From: Angiostrongylus vasorum
Taxonomy: Eukaryota; Nematoda; Chromadorea; Rhabditida; Metastrongylidae
Reading direction: 5' to 3'
Assembly: GCA_018806985.1 (NCBI GenBank)
Contig: JADANN010000174.1
Coordinates: 389,501 to 453,500 of the forward strand
Length of the DNA: 64,000 bases
Below the pieces are notes generated by a model that was given only the letters and a program-made list of their open reading frames with translations, was not told the origin of the DNA and searched no databases. How positions within the stretch are numbered: the stretch's first letter is position 1; each line of letters opens with the position of its first letter. Positions 12,160-24,500 of the stretch are shown here, in pieces. The position numbers and the translations under genes were made by a program.

Positions 12160-12505
12160 ACCTCACTAGTTGGCAGCATAATCTCCAAATTTTCCGAGTT
12201 TTGCTGGTTTAGCCACTGTGTTTCCCTGGAGTCCCGAGGTCAGCGAGGCTAAAGTCTGTCCCAGGTCGTCGTCATCAAGGCAGTCGCCGCCCTTGTGCAT
12301 TAGAGGGAGATTTGCCACCATGCGACTACTTGGTACCAGGACGGTGGTGGATCCTGGTATTGGTTTACTCTTAGCTGGCGTTCCTGATGGAAACGCCGGA
12401 TTTCTTCTCAGCCTGGGAGACCCTGCCAAGGGGGATGAATCCCGCCGCTGTAGATGGTAGCGGGACACCCAGGAACACTTCCCAGCTACGATGCGGCGGT
12501 AAACC
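12160..12505 (-). repeat. Repeat family C copy, reverse
   Basis: Family C is a repeat of about 390 bp seen nine times here. Diagnostic blocks in this copy are GCTGGTTTAGCCACTGTGTTTCC, GGACGGTGGTGGATCCTGGT and GGAAACGCCGGA, in reverse order to the forward consensus. Confidence 0.8.
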
Positions 12506-13212
12506 TTTGGGAAAAATGGAGAACAGTAATTGCAAACATAAAGAGACACCAGTGAAAAGCGTCCTATCATATTTGATGGAATCCCGTTTGTTCGTCTGCT
12601 TCCTTATTAGAAAATGAGCCTTGATTACCTATAAAGTGAGGGATCTACATGTCAGATGAGCTCTAGAAAATGGGGATTTCATCGTTGTAAAACAAAAAGA
12701 GTTCTATCGTGTAAGTAAAAATTTGTGTGTTTTAATTGCAATGAGCTGGAATGTGTTGAATTGAATTTGAATGAGGGCATAGCTTTAGAATCGTATGGCT
12801 CCAATAGCAGTTACGTTGTCGCATTGATTCTCCTGTGTTAATTACAGTTCACACATCGCCCCACCTCACGCCGTTGGAAGTCATCCGGATACTCGGGGGT
12901 GCCTGTCATCTTTTGATCATGTTCACTGTGTTCTCACGGAGAAGGTCATTTTCCACCACCTCTGCATCGAAACAGGAAGTGTGATCTTGCTAAAAAGCTT
13001 GGGCAAGAAGCGCAACTTTTCTACAACACTTTAAATATTTGCCACTACTTTTAACTTTGAGGGACCCGAAGATATTCGTTTTCAATTGCTTCTTAAAATT
13101 GGGCAACTCTCATGGATCAAACTTTATTTTTTCCGTGGTTGCCTTTGATTAAAGACAAACTCCCAAAATATTGGCGATGGGTTCCAGCGAGCAATATGCA
13201 TTTTCCGGAATA
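12506..13212. other. No feature recognised
   Basis: No exon chain or repeat-family member recognised. Confidence 0.4.
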
Positions 13213-13440
13213 AAAAAGGCCAAAGCTTTCGGTGTTGATCAATCCCTAAGAGATGTTTGTTGCGAATTTGACGTCACTAAGCATCGATCATGTGATTGGA
13301 CCACTCATATCTGGCATATGCAATGAGTTACGGTGCGGTGATATACAGACGTGTCAAGTAAATGTTTTCATGGTGCTGTGTCGAACCATTGACCGTGCGT
13401 GTATTACGGGACACTTTTAACCACTCCGCCAAACACGTTG
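13213..13440 (-). repeat. Repeat family A copy A2, reverse, diverged
   Basis: Tail block GTTGATCAATCCCTAAGAGATG at the left and degenerate tRNA-like head (complement of GCGGAGTGGTT) at the right end. Confidence 0.65.
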
Positions 13441-14734
13441 CGTACCTTTCAGGTACTAAGTGCAGTAACGAAGAATAACGACAGAAGGCTGAACGTGAAG
13501 ATCCGTCGATAATCAGGTCTAATGAAACTACTTTCGTCATTATTTCGGTAATTACATGATTTTGAAGTTGTATGGTTGCTGGCCGAGAAAGGATACTGAC
13601 AAAAAGTTAGAGGGGCTCCCAAATGCCTGTAAAGATTGTTATTTCTATTTGATGTCTTAGAGAGTTAATGCGTTTTTCATTCATAATGATTGGATTGATG
13701 ATGATTTTACTGAGCGGTATTTGTTCCAATTCGTTTTTTAGTCGTTAATAAGCTGATTTGAGATGAGCGATAGACATACGACCAAAGAAAGACAGAGTGG
13801 AACGAAAAAAAACCTGCTCACATTGTTGTTACCACAGCGGGAGAGCTTGATCTCTCTAACGCGCCAGTACAGTTGGAAGCTGAAGTGACACTAAAGCCCA
13901 TCAGAAGCCTTTATGACCAAATTGATGCGCTGAAGCTGACACCATAGCATAAGGGGTTAAAATCGAGCTTTCCGCATGATTTTGAGCGATCGCTGAAGAA
14001 ATGGATTTCACTTAAAAAGAACAAAAAAGTTTCTGAACAAGTTATACTACAGTTCTATGATCTGCAAACTATTCAATCAGTTACAGTACATAAAGCTGGT
14101 ATAGCTAAATATATGGACTTTTTGTTTTCGACCAATTTATGGCAAAAAACCACTGCAGACCACTTGGAAGTCTAGAGGTAAAACGAAGTTGAAGGTCTTC
14201 CAAACTGTCACGGGTCCGTCAAAGGGTTGAATTTTTGCAGTAGTAGTTCCGCCACAAACCGATTTCATTCAGCGAATTTAATGCTTCGATATATTCCACT
14301 TGAAACCGATAATAGCTCGTTATTATGCCCGAGTTTGTGAGCACGATCGATGGTGACCACTTGGAAACGGTGGCGGTGTATGCAACAACTTGACATCTTG
14401 TATAAGAAATAGTTCTATTTAAAAAAACGTTCTCACAGCACCTTGAACGAAAGGTAAGGTTTCAACGCCGACGAAGCAGTTAAGGATGCTTTTATGGAGG
14501 AATAAGGGTCAGAAGCAAACCGTAGGAAAACACACGGGAAAAATGAAAAAAGTTATTTTGGAGCCCAGTAACCACATTTTTCTCGAATCCATATTGAAAT
14601 ACAAAATTTGTGTTTAATAAGAATGCAAGCCAATTTCTAAGTGAAATATTACACTCGGAAAGGCACTATACCTCTATTTATAACTACAACACATAGATTT
14701 TTATTCCTAATAACAGACCATAAAGGAGGAGAGG
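13441..14734. other. No feature recognised
   Basis: No gene, RNA or known family recognised on either strand. Confidence 0.4.
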
Positions 14735-15040
14735 GAAGGGGGGTAGCGCAGTGGCTAACGATGCCATCGAGCAGGATGCAAAGAACTGGTACGACCTCAC
14801 ACCCAATGCTCTCCAGTAGTGCGAACGTCTTACCTCGACTGTCTCCAAGATCTCAAGGAGAATCGACTCGACAACACTCTACGACATTGATAGAGGAAAG
14901 ACCGTATCCTTAGCGATAGTCGAGACATCACACGAAATGTTTAAAGACCACTGTGTACTGTGAATGGGAGGAAAACGAATCGAATGCCAGAAGTGCTGTG
15001 ATTCGCAGAGTAGATGTTATGACGGGTCATGTAAAAAAAT
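14735..15040 (+). repeat. Repeat family D copy with clear tRNA-like head
   Basis: Starts GGGGTAGCGCAGTGGCTAACG (A-box-like, about 14740-14760) and continues with the family D body (AGATCTCAAGGAGAATCGAC, CGAATGCCAGAAGTGCTGTG). Confidence 0.65.
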
Positions 15041-15140
15041 AACAGAGCATTATCTTGCCTATATCTATTAAATTTGTATCCTTGAATGTCAGAAGAATTT
15101 TTTAGGTGATCAATTTTCCTGCCTTCACAGCGTTTCCACT

Positions 15141-15395
15141 TTTATTTGCTGCTTATTCTTTTTTTCACAGTAGTAGTTGATGCGAAATATAACCACAATG
15201 ATGCTGAGACATGAGGAAAACTCGAAACCTCAGGTTGACGTGTTCAAACCCTAACTGCCCTTTCTGTGAGCACACGTGCTATCCACCATGCCAACCTATG
15301 CTTTTTGCTTTGCCTTTTTTTTCTTTTCTGCCTTCATTTACTCGAAATCCCTTCATTAGAATAACTTGGAAGCCTATACCTAGAAGTCCGGTTAA
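15141..15395 (+). mobile_element. Repeat family B, partial copy
   Basis: Begins with the family B end (TATTTGCTGCTTATTCTTTT, then GATGCGAAATATAACCACAA) and the ATGCTGAGACAT block; the interior is diverged. Confidence 0.55.
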
Positions 15396-16222
15396 AAAAG
15401 CGCAAGTTGGTGTTTGACTAAAAGTTGAGCAGGAACGACCATCTTTCTCGGTTCGTCGTCTTTTTATGGGCGTCGTGCGTCCCAGGTGAGAGAAAACGGT
15501 CTGTCCGTGTGTGAGAAACGTATTCATCGGCAACGGAAAAAAGAAAATCTTGTTTTCATTCTGTTGCGAGATTCATTTGACGTATTACATAATTTCAAAA
15601 CGTCTTACATGACGTGGCTTTCGAGAGGAACGTGCCCCACGGTGATAGCGTCCTTCACCCCATCTGCTATGAATTCGACATGACAGCTTTCTTTCAAGAG
15701 CGGGTCACAGATGCAGTGAAGCAGACCACCATAAAAACTAAGAAGAACGTCTGTTACATTGTCAAAATCTAGCTGTTTCGTAAAAATCTTGCTTCAACTT
15801 GCGACTAAAACATGGTAACAAACAATGGCTCGTCTCATACCCATTTCTCATTTCTTTACACAAATGTCTGATTTTGAAACATTCGTGCGTTGCTGAAAAA
15901 GGGTAACAACGAAGGTGATGGTTGAGTATTTACTTAGTGCTTCATGAAAGCTCTGTACATCCAGCTAAAGTCCAAATTTATAGCGCAGATACTATTTCCT
16001 TGAAAACAACTATTTTAGAAAACGGCTATTTGCAGTGTGTGTTTCTCACCGTCCACATTGCGGATGCTAACGAAGAGAGAAAAGCATTGTGAAAGAATGA
16101 ATGAGGACAATGTTGCGGACGAAGCTTCTTTCATGGCGATCCAAGTAAGGATTACGTGGGTGATGGAGCGAAACATCTGACCCCGTGCGAAAAACTCTCG
16201 GTTTCAATTGAATCATTTCCAG

Positions 16223-16423
16223 ACAACTAACATGAATGATAGAGCAGACATAGCTACAAACTCTGATAGAAGAAGAAAATCTGACTTCGACAAGAGAGCA
16301 CAGTTGAGCCACGTTTTTCTGATCATCATTGATATCTTGCACCATCTACTGCAAACTGAAATGAATCTTTGCAACAATGTTGAAATTTTTCCCACAGGAC
16401 TAGACACGATACTTTCAAATATG
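16223..16423 (+). CDS. Unassigned internal exon, helical protein
   Basis: Not recognised as a known family. An acceptor (TCATTTCCAG) precedes 16223, and a donor (ATG|GTAGGA) follows 16423; the 201-nt exon is open in phase 0 and encodes 67 residues. It starts TTNMNDRADIATNSDRRRK, passes through a hydrophobic helix (LSHVFLIIIDILHHLL), has one Cys and ends LDTILSNM. It shares spacing with the exon at 11739-11937. The reverse strand is also open here but less protein-like. Its place relative to the peroxidase start at 17130 (same strand, 700 bp downstream) suggests an independent upstream gene. Confidence 0.3.
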
Positions 16424-16849
16424 GTAGGACTGACTCAAGCTTTTGGATATCCTCTGCATCATCAAGTGCTTTTTATCAGTAATCAACTGCTCTATCAGTG
16501 ATTGACAATGTTTTAGTGGGCTTTATAACGATTTTCGTGATTCGAAAACTATTTACACTTCAAGATACAAAAACAGCAAACCGGTATTTCCTCCTCGAAC
16601 AGCTTAAAAGCAAACAGCTGATTTTGTAAAGGATGGCGGATGTCACCGAATGATGATTATACTTCCTTAAGGCGGATTTGAAGGAAATTGTTCTCAACTC
16701 GTTGTGGTCGACGTGGTAAGTGCGGCTCTAAAATCGGACAGCATTCTGCAAATTTAAATGTACTTCCTAGTCACTACGACATCTACTGAAGTGTTTGTAG
16801 GTGCATTTTTGAATGCCACACTAGTCAACTGTTCCGAGCACTATCCATT

Positions 16850-17115
16850 TCTAGTCGAGTGCTTACCGTAGGCCCGCGGCATCTGTGGTCTGCGGGGTTC
16901 GCCTACGTGAAGCCTCCGAGTGGGTTTGGTTGCGCAACTGGTGATCTACACGTTTCAGTCATGATTAGTGCATCCGGTTGCCCTCCTGACCATCTTCACT
17001 GTCTGGGAGACAGCTCGTGTCTGCGCATCCCACGAACCGCGTTCCCTTCTGGCGTCTGGAAGCGCCCGGGTATGGGCGGGGCAGGCGGCGGTCCCTACGA
17101 CTTCTCGCATTGCGT
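16850..17115. other. GC-rich block just upstream of the peroxidase start
   Basis: About 265 bases with clearly higher GC than the surroundings (CCCGGGTATGGGCGGGGCAG near 17067). It ends 15 bases before the signal-peptide ATG. It could be a promoter/5' leader or an old structured repeat. No RNA family was recognised, and no other copy was seen in the window. Confidence 0.35.
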
Positions 17116-17129
17116 CTTAACGACATCTC

Positions 17130-18525
17130 ATGAAATACCATATATTCGTCATCGTCTTTTTTGCAGGTGAGTTGTGATTGTTCGTCTCCGCATCGTCAAA
17201 TCCTTAAACCATTTCTCTAGAAAAGCAGAGATCCAAAGACTTTCCAACTCTGTTTTTTTCATCCGCTTTTTTTTGCATTAAACTCCAACCATGCCCAGCT
17301 CTTATGTTCTCGTCAGTGATTCGCTAACCATATCTGGTCATAAGACAATGTCTCTCGACACAATGAAATCCCGTTGACAGTCATTCGCTTCATTCGATTT
17401 GTCTGTTCCGCTCAATTCGGGCTATCGTGATCTGTCGATCTGTGGGCGTTACGGATTCGCTCCAGCTGCTGAGAAACACTGAAGTACGAACACGTCCATT
17501 TTCATTGGGGTCGAATAATTCACATTCAAATCTAATCCTAGCTGGAGCGCTTGCTGAATACGATGGAAGTCATTTTTGCTTTTTGTCATGTTCGTTCTAT
17601 TGTCGTTTCGATACACTTAGCAAATAATCGTCCAGAATTGGGATATGCAAACAGTGTTTTATAGCTCACGCAACCAACATGAAGTAATCAACCTACGCAT
17701 GATTCCTACTTTTGTGAATTAAACACGCTTTAGATAACACATTTTGCATTGCTAAGAGGGATCCGATGTTTTAGTGGTCATCAGCATTTCGTTCCGCTGC
17801 TCGATACCAGTATTGCGAAACTATGATTTCCTTCCATGCACTTACTAAACTCGAGTACCGCCAGTGTGTGTTCTATGACGAGTCTCATCTCACGACCGAC
17901 CATTCTACAGAAAAAATAAAACTGCAGTAGTTTCCGTTCCTCAAACGGTTCACGGAACCTCACGTAATTCGTTCGAGACAAAGGCCCTTCTATCCTGGTG
18001 GCAAAAAACCGTTTGCCATTTCTTGAAAATTGGCGAATAATAACACTCCACACAGTTTGGTTATTTTACATTTAATTTTGTCTATTCTTCAAGAACTAGA
18101 CAGTGGGAGGTTTGACAACAAAATCACTGTATCCCTAACACCCTTCCTTGTTAAGAGGGTGAATTCAGGAAGACAGCTGACGCATGCTGAAGAAGACGGT
18201 AACAACGTTGTTTCCAGTGCAGGTTAGTTTGAAGCTACATGGTATGTTAAACAACGTGGTGCGTGGTGCATGAAGTCTTAAATGTTTTTCTCACTTTAGA
18301 AAGTGGCAGAAACGGACCAGCATTCCAACTACGAGGACCTCCGTCTGCAGAACAAGAACAGGACACGGAAGCAGATGTCACAAAGGAGGAAGAAGTTTCT
18401 TTGTTGCATTCTTTTTACAGGGGGAAAAATTTTCTGAGTACATATAAATTTTCTGTTCCACAGAAACCGGAAGACACAACGGCTGAACGGTCAGAAGCTG
18501 CCGAAGAGGAAGTGACGAAAAAAGG
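17130..18525 (+). CDS. Peroxidase exons 1-4: signal peptide and acidic N-terminal segment
   Basis: Exon 1 (17130-17166) starts [12 protein letters not shown], a short n-region and hydrophobic core typical of a signal peptide, and ends with donor GCAG|GTGAGT. It joins in phase 1 to 18094-18222 ([15 protein letters not shown]..., ending [11 protein letters not shown]). Then follow 18300-18394 ([14 protein letters not shown], then Glu-rich) and 18464-18525 ([20 protein letters not shown]). The 69-nt intron 18395-18463 is a multiple of three and open, so intron retention would keep the frame. The donor at 18526 (GTGGTT) is weak; it is chosen because its phase fits the next exon. The segment is low-complexity and probably disordered. 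Confidence 0.7.
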
Positions 18526-21500
18526 GTGGTTCTGAAGAAGAAGAAGGGTCACAGGAGAAGATGAGGTGGGATACAGCAAAAAATGATGAAATGCAGCAAA
18601 TATCTTCTGCGTTCGTAAAAGGTCGCCGTAAGAAAAACCATGCGAGAAAGAAAAATTAGAAATAGAAGAACGGATAGAGTGGACGGAATGGCTTTCGCTT
18701 TTCTGTAAATGAAACACAAATTCACGCAAACTGCTGATATCATAAACGTTTAGGGTCATCACTTCATACTCATCTTTTCATCACCACATACTCATCTTTC
18801 TCCCCCTTCTCTATTTCACGAAAAAAATGTAACCGGCGAGAAATTATGGTCTTTTCAACGTTGCCAACTCTAATTAGCGAAAACGACTCGCCACCGCTGT
18901 TAGAGAGAAACACTGAGTGTGAAAAAGATGAGAAATCGAACAGATAACGAGAACAGTTCTTATTTGTGGCGATGACGGTTGTGCAATCAAGATCTGAAGG
19001 GTGCGTAGTATAGCTGGTAGATTCAGGAGCTCGTGAGTTGCCACAGGCACAATGTGATAAGACGAAATTTTGTTAAAAAAAAGTACCAAATAACGGTTTT
19101 AACTCGAAATTTAGAAGTCGCTGCGTCGACCAGCATGACCTCTGCAAGTTCTGGGGTTCCATCGGAGAATGCCAGGCAAACAAGGAATGGATGGAAGACC
19201 ATTGCCCTGTCTCGTGTGATGTGTGCAACGGTATAACTATGTGTGGTTACAGAAAAATCGTACAATTAATATATTTGCCTTTTCATGCATTGCTTTCAAT
19301 GCATGCGTCCCGAGGGTGATAATACCAATGTGAGTTTTTTCTATTCAGATGCGACCAAATTCGTTTCTGTTAGTTATAAAGTGCTTTTTTTTGGTTTTTT
19401 CTTTTTCGAGTCGTAATCCGAACGCTCAAATGATCGGCCAAGCGGGATATCGTTCAGTGAGGCGTGACGATGTCTTCGAAAAGCGTCGTTCTTGTTTACC
19501 GCCTTCTCGCTTGCGTTAAAAATTTTGAAGAACCTAATTCAGCCTTAAATTTCTTCCTTGAAGGTTTTAGATCTTAAAGGAGCTTAGAATTAAAGGGCAG
19601 GCGCGAGAAGTTACGTATAAAGAATCTGTCTTTCTAAGTCAGTTAAAGTCTCAGCTCCGCAAGCGCTTTCATTATTCAAACTATGGACAGTTGTAAAAGC
19701 TATAACAGTCACGAATGCGCTAAAGTTCGTTGGCGCGTGCTTTCCTACTTCTTCCTATGTGTTTAATTTTCTATCCCTTCCACGGGGTTCTGCGCGAGAC
19801 CCTAAATTTTCGCAAATACTTAGTTTTCAAGCCATTTTTCTTGCTCCATTGACGTCGAGTTGTGCCTAAAAGGGAGATTTCGCTTTACTCCTTCACCCAT
19901 ATCACTTTTCAAATACGCTTGACACTAATTAACTTAGTTAGAAGCGTAGATCCCTAAGCAGTACTTCGTAATATCGTCATTGAGAAAATCTGGTGATGTG
20001 CTGTCTCCTAAGACTATTTCTTTTTTATAATCTGGCATGATTCGCGAAGATTAGGAAAGAGTCTTCGTCAGTAATCTGAACCTAGTAACAAGTGAAGTAT
20101 GTTACATTTTAATATTTGTCTTCGAAAATTTATTTCAATACAGAACTTGCAAAAGTGACGAAATGTGTTATAGTTGACAACGATTACCGCTATGAACCTC
20201 ATCAGCACCCAGTAGAAATAAAACGTGACGATGTAGTTGGATTTTATGATGATGTTGTGCGATTCCTCCTGGAGTATTGTCCATGTTCAGGCACCATGGC
20301 GTGCGTCGACCGGCACCGGCTGTGCAGCTTCTGGTCGGCGATTCGGGAGTGCGAGACGAACGCCGTCTGGATGCTGGCGAACTGTGCGCGAGCGTGTAAG
20401 GCTTGTAAAGGTGAGCATGTGCCTGGCCCTCAGCCATTCGACCGACAATGGGGAATTCCTGATACTTGCGTCCCGATGCTCGCAGACTCTAAGGCACATT
20501 CACTGTATCGATCATGAAAGTTTTTGCTTTACTGCACGACTTATGTCGATTAATCTACCGTAGTATAGAAATGAAGAATGGCAATCACTTTAAGACAAAG
20601 CATCTCAAAGTAAGAAAAAGGGAGTAGACCATCACTTAGTTGCTGTGACTAGCCGAAGCTTGAAATGGCGTCAATAAAGTTTGTAATGCAGAGAAGTCTC
20701 CATAAATCACACGTCGTCGCACCGCCATAGACGTCTTCTGTCATGTCGGCTAGAAGGTGTTCATTTTCACTCTCCTCCGGATTGTTTTTTGTTTCCTTTT
20801 TAGGGAGTCTTAGGCAAACCTTAGATGTGTTATGCCATAAAAATCCTCGTGTTGCGGTTGTAACAGTGCTTGGATCGGTTCGCAAGTTTTTCGTTGCTCA
20901 TTCTGACCTATCTCAAAAGGAATTTCAATCATTTTTTGACATTCTATCCATCATAACACTTTTATGTTTCTTCATCTATTGTTCTTATGGAATTAAGAAT
21001 TACTCCAACCCAAAAGCCATTATGGGTCATGAACAACACTGTCAGCTACTGTCATGGAGATTATAACTCCTATCACAGCCCTTTCCTATTCTTTTTTCCC
21101 ACGTCATCCCGTCTTCCCGACCGCACACTCACCAATCCAAAGACTTACTCTGTTGTATGGATATTGCTTGTCTTTTCTTCCTCAGCTTCCATTTTCTCGA
21201 TATCAACTATTTCAGGCAGAACAGTCGGTATCACTGGAGGATCTGGAAAGGATGGTGTATTTCGTGAAGAAGACTGCACATTCGTCACTACTCACGAAGG
21301 GGGAGGCTTGTTTTAAGCTTTGATTCGTGAGATCCTGATAGGATACATCACTCCCATCAGTGCCATAGAAATTTAACAACACTTTTCGAAAGTGGATTTT
21401 GGTTTTTAGACACTTCGCATCGCAAAACACTTTCTATCAATGACGTTAGAAACAGCAATGCAAACTTCAATTGTGCACCAACTCAGCAATCTCCCAACTG

Positions 21501-24500
21501 CAACAGAAACCTCTGCTACCATTTGAAGTTGCTACCATTCGATTTTAAGAATTGTTAACAAAGTTAAATAACCGTGTGGGAAAAAATTTTCTACCTCAGA
21601 TTTCGAACGTTTGATGGCACATGCAACAATCTGAACCGTCCCTTGGCTGGATCAGCATTCAGTGCCCTGGTGAGGCTCAAGACACCGATGTACGATAACG
21701 GTCTTAACGCTCCGACGTGTTCGTGAGAAATTTTTTGAATTATATAAGTTCTCGAAGAATCGCTGTGCATAGTGTGCATGACCTTCACAAGCCCTGTTCT
21801 TCCTTTTTTATTCCCTTCATCGTTTTTACTTTGATTCATCAATGATTCTTTGCTTCGTGCAATCTTCAACAGCTACACATCAAGAGGAAGGATTAGGAAG
21901 TTATAAATAGTCCTAATAACAAGGGAGAAAAGTTTATATTTAGCTTTAAGAATCACCAGAGGTTTTCGTATGATATGAAAGATGTCGAGTAACGCGTAGG
22001 AAGAATTTAAATATGTTTCAAAATGAGCTGAAAATCGCCGTGCTCTTTTTAGTGCCACACCGTTAAAAGAGTGTGTGCTTGGGAGTTGAACTACGACACC
22101 CGATCTTCATCTTTCAGTAGGGTTAGCCATGTGAATGGGCTCGACATCTTATTTAAAAACATTAATATAAAAGAGATCTAACGTTTGCAGCTGCTGTACT
22201 ACTGAGAAAAGTCTAGTCGTGGATGTATTGTTTTGAACAAACTGGATCCAGTCTATTACATTATCCCTCTATCAACTACTAGACTGATCACCGAAATCTA
22301 TGACGTATTGGAAAGATGTCACTCGGCAAACAGAAAATCTCCTTCCAATCCAGAACATCAAGCAATTTCCTGTTTCGGCTTCTTCGGAAGGCTATGAAAA
22401 CATTGATATCTCAGGAAACCTGTGATAAAAACTTGCCCAGTCACAAAAAACCTGTTCAATGGTCGGGCCACTCAGATTTGTGAAGATAAGCCCATTAAGG
22501 TATCCAAATAAATAAACACCGTGACAAAGTGTTGCGTGATGGAAGTTAGAGGGTCACAGTGTAAATCAAAATTTTTTTGCTGAAATTCCTCACATGGAAA
22601 ATATGAAGTGAGGGAAATGGTTAAGTAGTTTTGGCTGATGACTGAGGATGTGACTAAGGGTTTCAAATGCAGTTTAACAGTCTTTAAAAACTCTTCTGGA
22701 CACTTTCATGTGTTAAAGAAATCTCAGAGTCTTCTACATTGCCGTCTTTCCTGCGAGAAAGAAAACTTAGGTATAGCAGGATTGTTTCTGTGCCATCATA
22801 TTTACAAACTGGAGCTCAATTTCTCTAATAAGACAGCTCACGATTGTTTATGACAAATAAAGGATAGAGGATAAAGCTCTCGGCGTTGATCAATCCCTGA
22901 GGGATGTGCCATCTATTCGACTTCATTAAGAATCGTTTGGAAGTGATTAAATGCATACCTTGCATTTACAATACTCGCAGTAGGCCTACCGATATATCGA
23001 GCCAGTGCTGCTATCCTCCCAGATAAGTCTGGTGCCAATTTGCCGACCCTCAGAGTGATAAAAGGCTTGGTGGCCCATGGGCACGGGGGTCGATTCCACG
23101 TGTGTGTTGCAGGGCGACCACTGTGCTACACGCGCGCGCCCTTTGTTTGTGATAACTATGACATATTCATATTCAATCTTGCTTGTCGTCGACTTATCTT
23201 TGGCATCCGCGGTGAAGCTTTTGGAGCACGCGGTAAAGGATACTTAGTTAAAATCGCTTATGGGATGTTTTCTTAAATTCTTCTAATAAGTTTCTTGTTG
23301 ATGGCAGACCATCGCGACCACACAATTGCACTTTTGGAATGTTTTTTGAACTACTTTATTCCTTTCGAAACTTTTGCTTTTTAATAGGAATTTTGGTTTT
23401 TCTAAAAGGTTTTTTTAAAAGACCAAAATTTCTTAGCTAGTCATCATCTGTGTCACCCCTAATCGAACTACTACCCAATCATGGAGTAACTTCAGAGTGT
23501 GACAGAGAATTATTCCCCTTGTAGCTGTTACTCGTCAAAGCCGCTGGTGTGAACCACGCACTTGAAGGTCACTAAAATCACCAAATTTTTATTCACTGCT
23601 ATCTAGCCCGGGCGTGTGTGGCACAGTGTCGGAGGCGCCCCGCAACGCACACGTCCATGGCCCACCAAGCCTTGCATCCCTCCAGGGTCGGCAAATTGGT
23701 ACCACACTTGTCTGGGAGGAAAGCAGCACTGGCTCGATACATCGGCAGGCCGCCGCGAGTCATTGTAAGAGGTGAGATATGCATTCAGCCACCTCCAAAC
23801 GATGTTTAATGAAGTCGAATGCATGGCTCATCCCTCACGGATTGATCAACGCCGAGAGCTTTATCCTTTATTTATCTAGCCAGGTCTGGTTGTACCCATG
23901 GTCCGGCTTTTCTGTACTAGATGGGCTCATGTTTGTTTAACGCCACACAAGACCGCCTTCTACGTATTTCCTACTCGCTTAATCAAAATTTTGAACGAAC
24001 CGATGTGAAAACTGCAATTTTTATAGACACAAGCTGCAAAGTCATACTCATGAAGAAAACTGTAAAGAAAGTGAAAGACATTCCGGAGCCGACGAGACAA
24101 GGCATCCATTCTTCGAGTCCACCTGCTTCAATCCAAAAGAATGTGATCCCCCTTAGTTTGTAATAATTTCTACTCCCTCCTTGAGGACGAACGTTCTTGT
24201 TCACACGCAATTAGCCAGTACGTAATCCATCAAAAAGGTTGCCAGTGCTGCAACCAAGTGCTTTTAAGGCAGTACACCCAGGTTGATCATATCTACTAGG
24301 AATCCAGGTTTCAAAAGGGATGCGTTTTCGAGTGCTCAAAATATGGGCCACAAAAAGTCTCAGTCAAAATGGAAGTGAGAAGTGAATTATCCTTCTACTC
24401 CTGTGGTACCAACGATATGAGTAAAGGCCCTCTTGAACGGGACAGCGATAACATTCATATCACAAAACAGCCGAAAAATCCGTGCGTACATCGACTTTCA

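Noticed and set aside
16859..17170. 103-residue open frame over the GC-rich block
   Set aside because: No domain, and it overlaps the signal-peptide exon in another frame. The openness follows from high GC.
18526..18660. Glu-rich frame continuing after exon 4 ([12 protein letters not shown]) as if a frameshift were present
   Set aside because: The donor at 18526 joins exon 4 to the first ShKT exon in correct phase, so no shift is needed.
21216..21316. Alternative frame of peroxidase exon 8 reading [16 protein letters not shown]
   Set aside because: It fits exon 6 in phase but not exon 9, while the other frame fits both exon 7 and exon 9.
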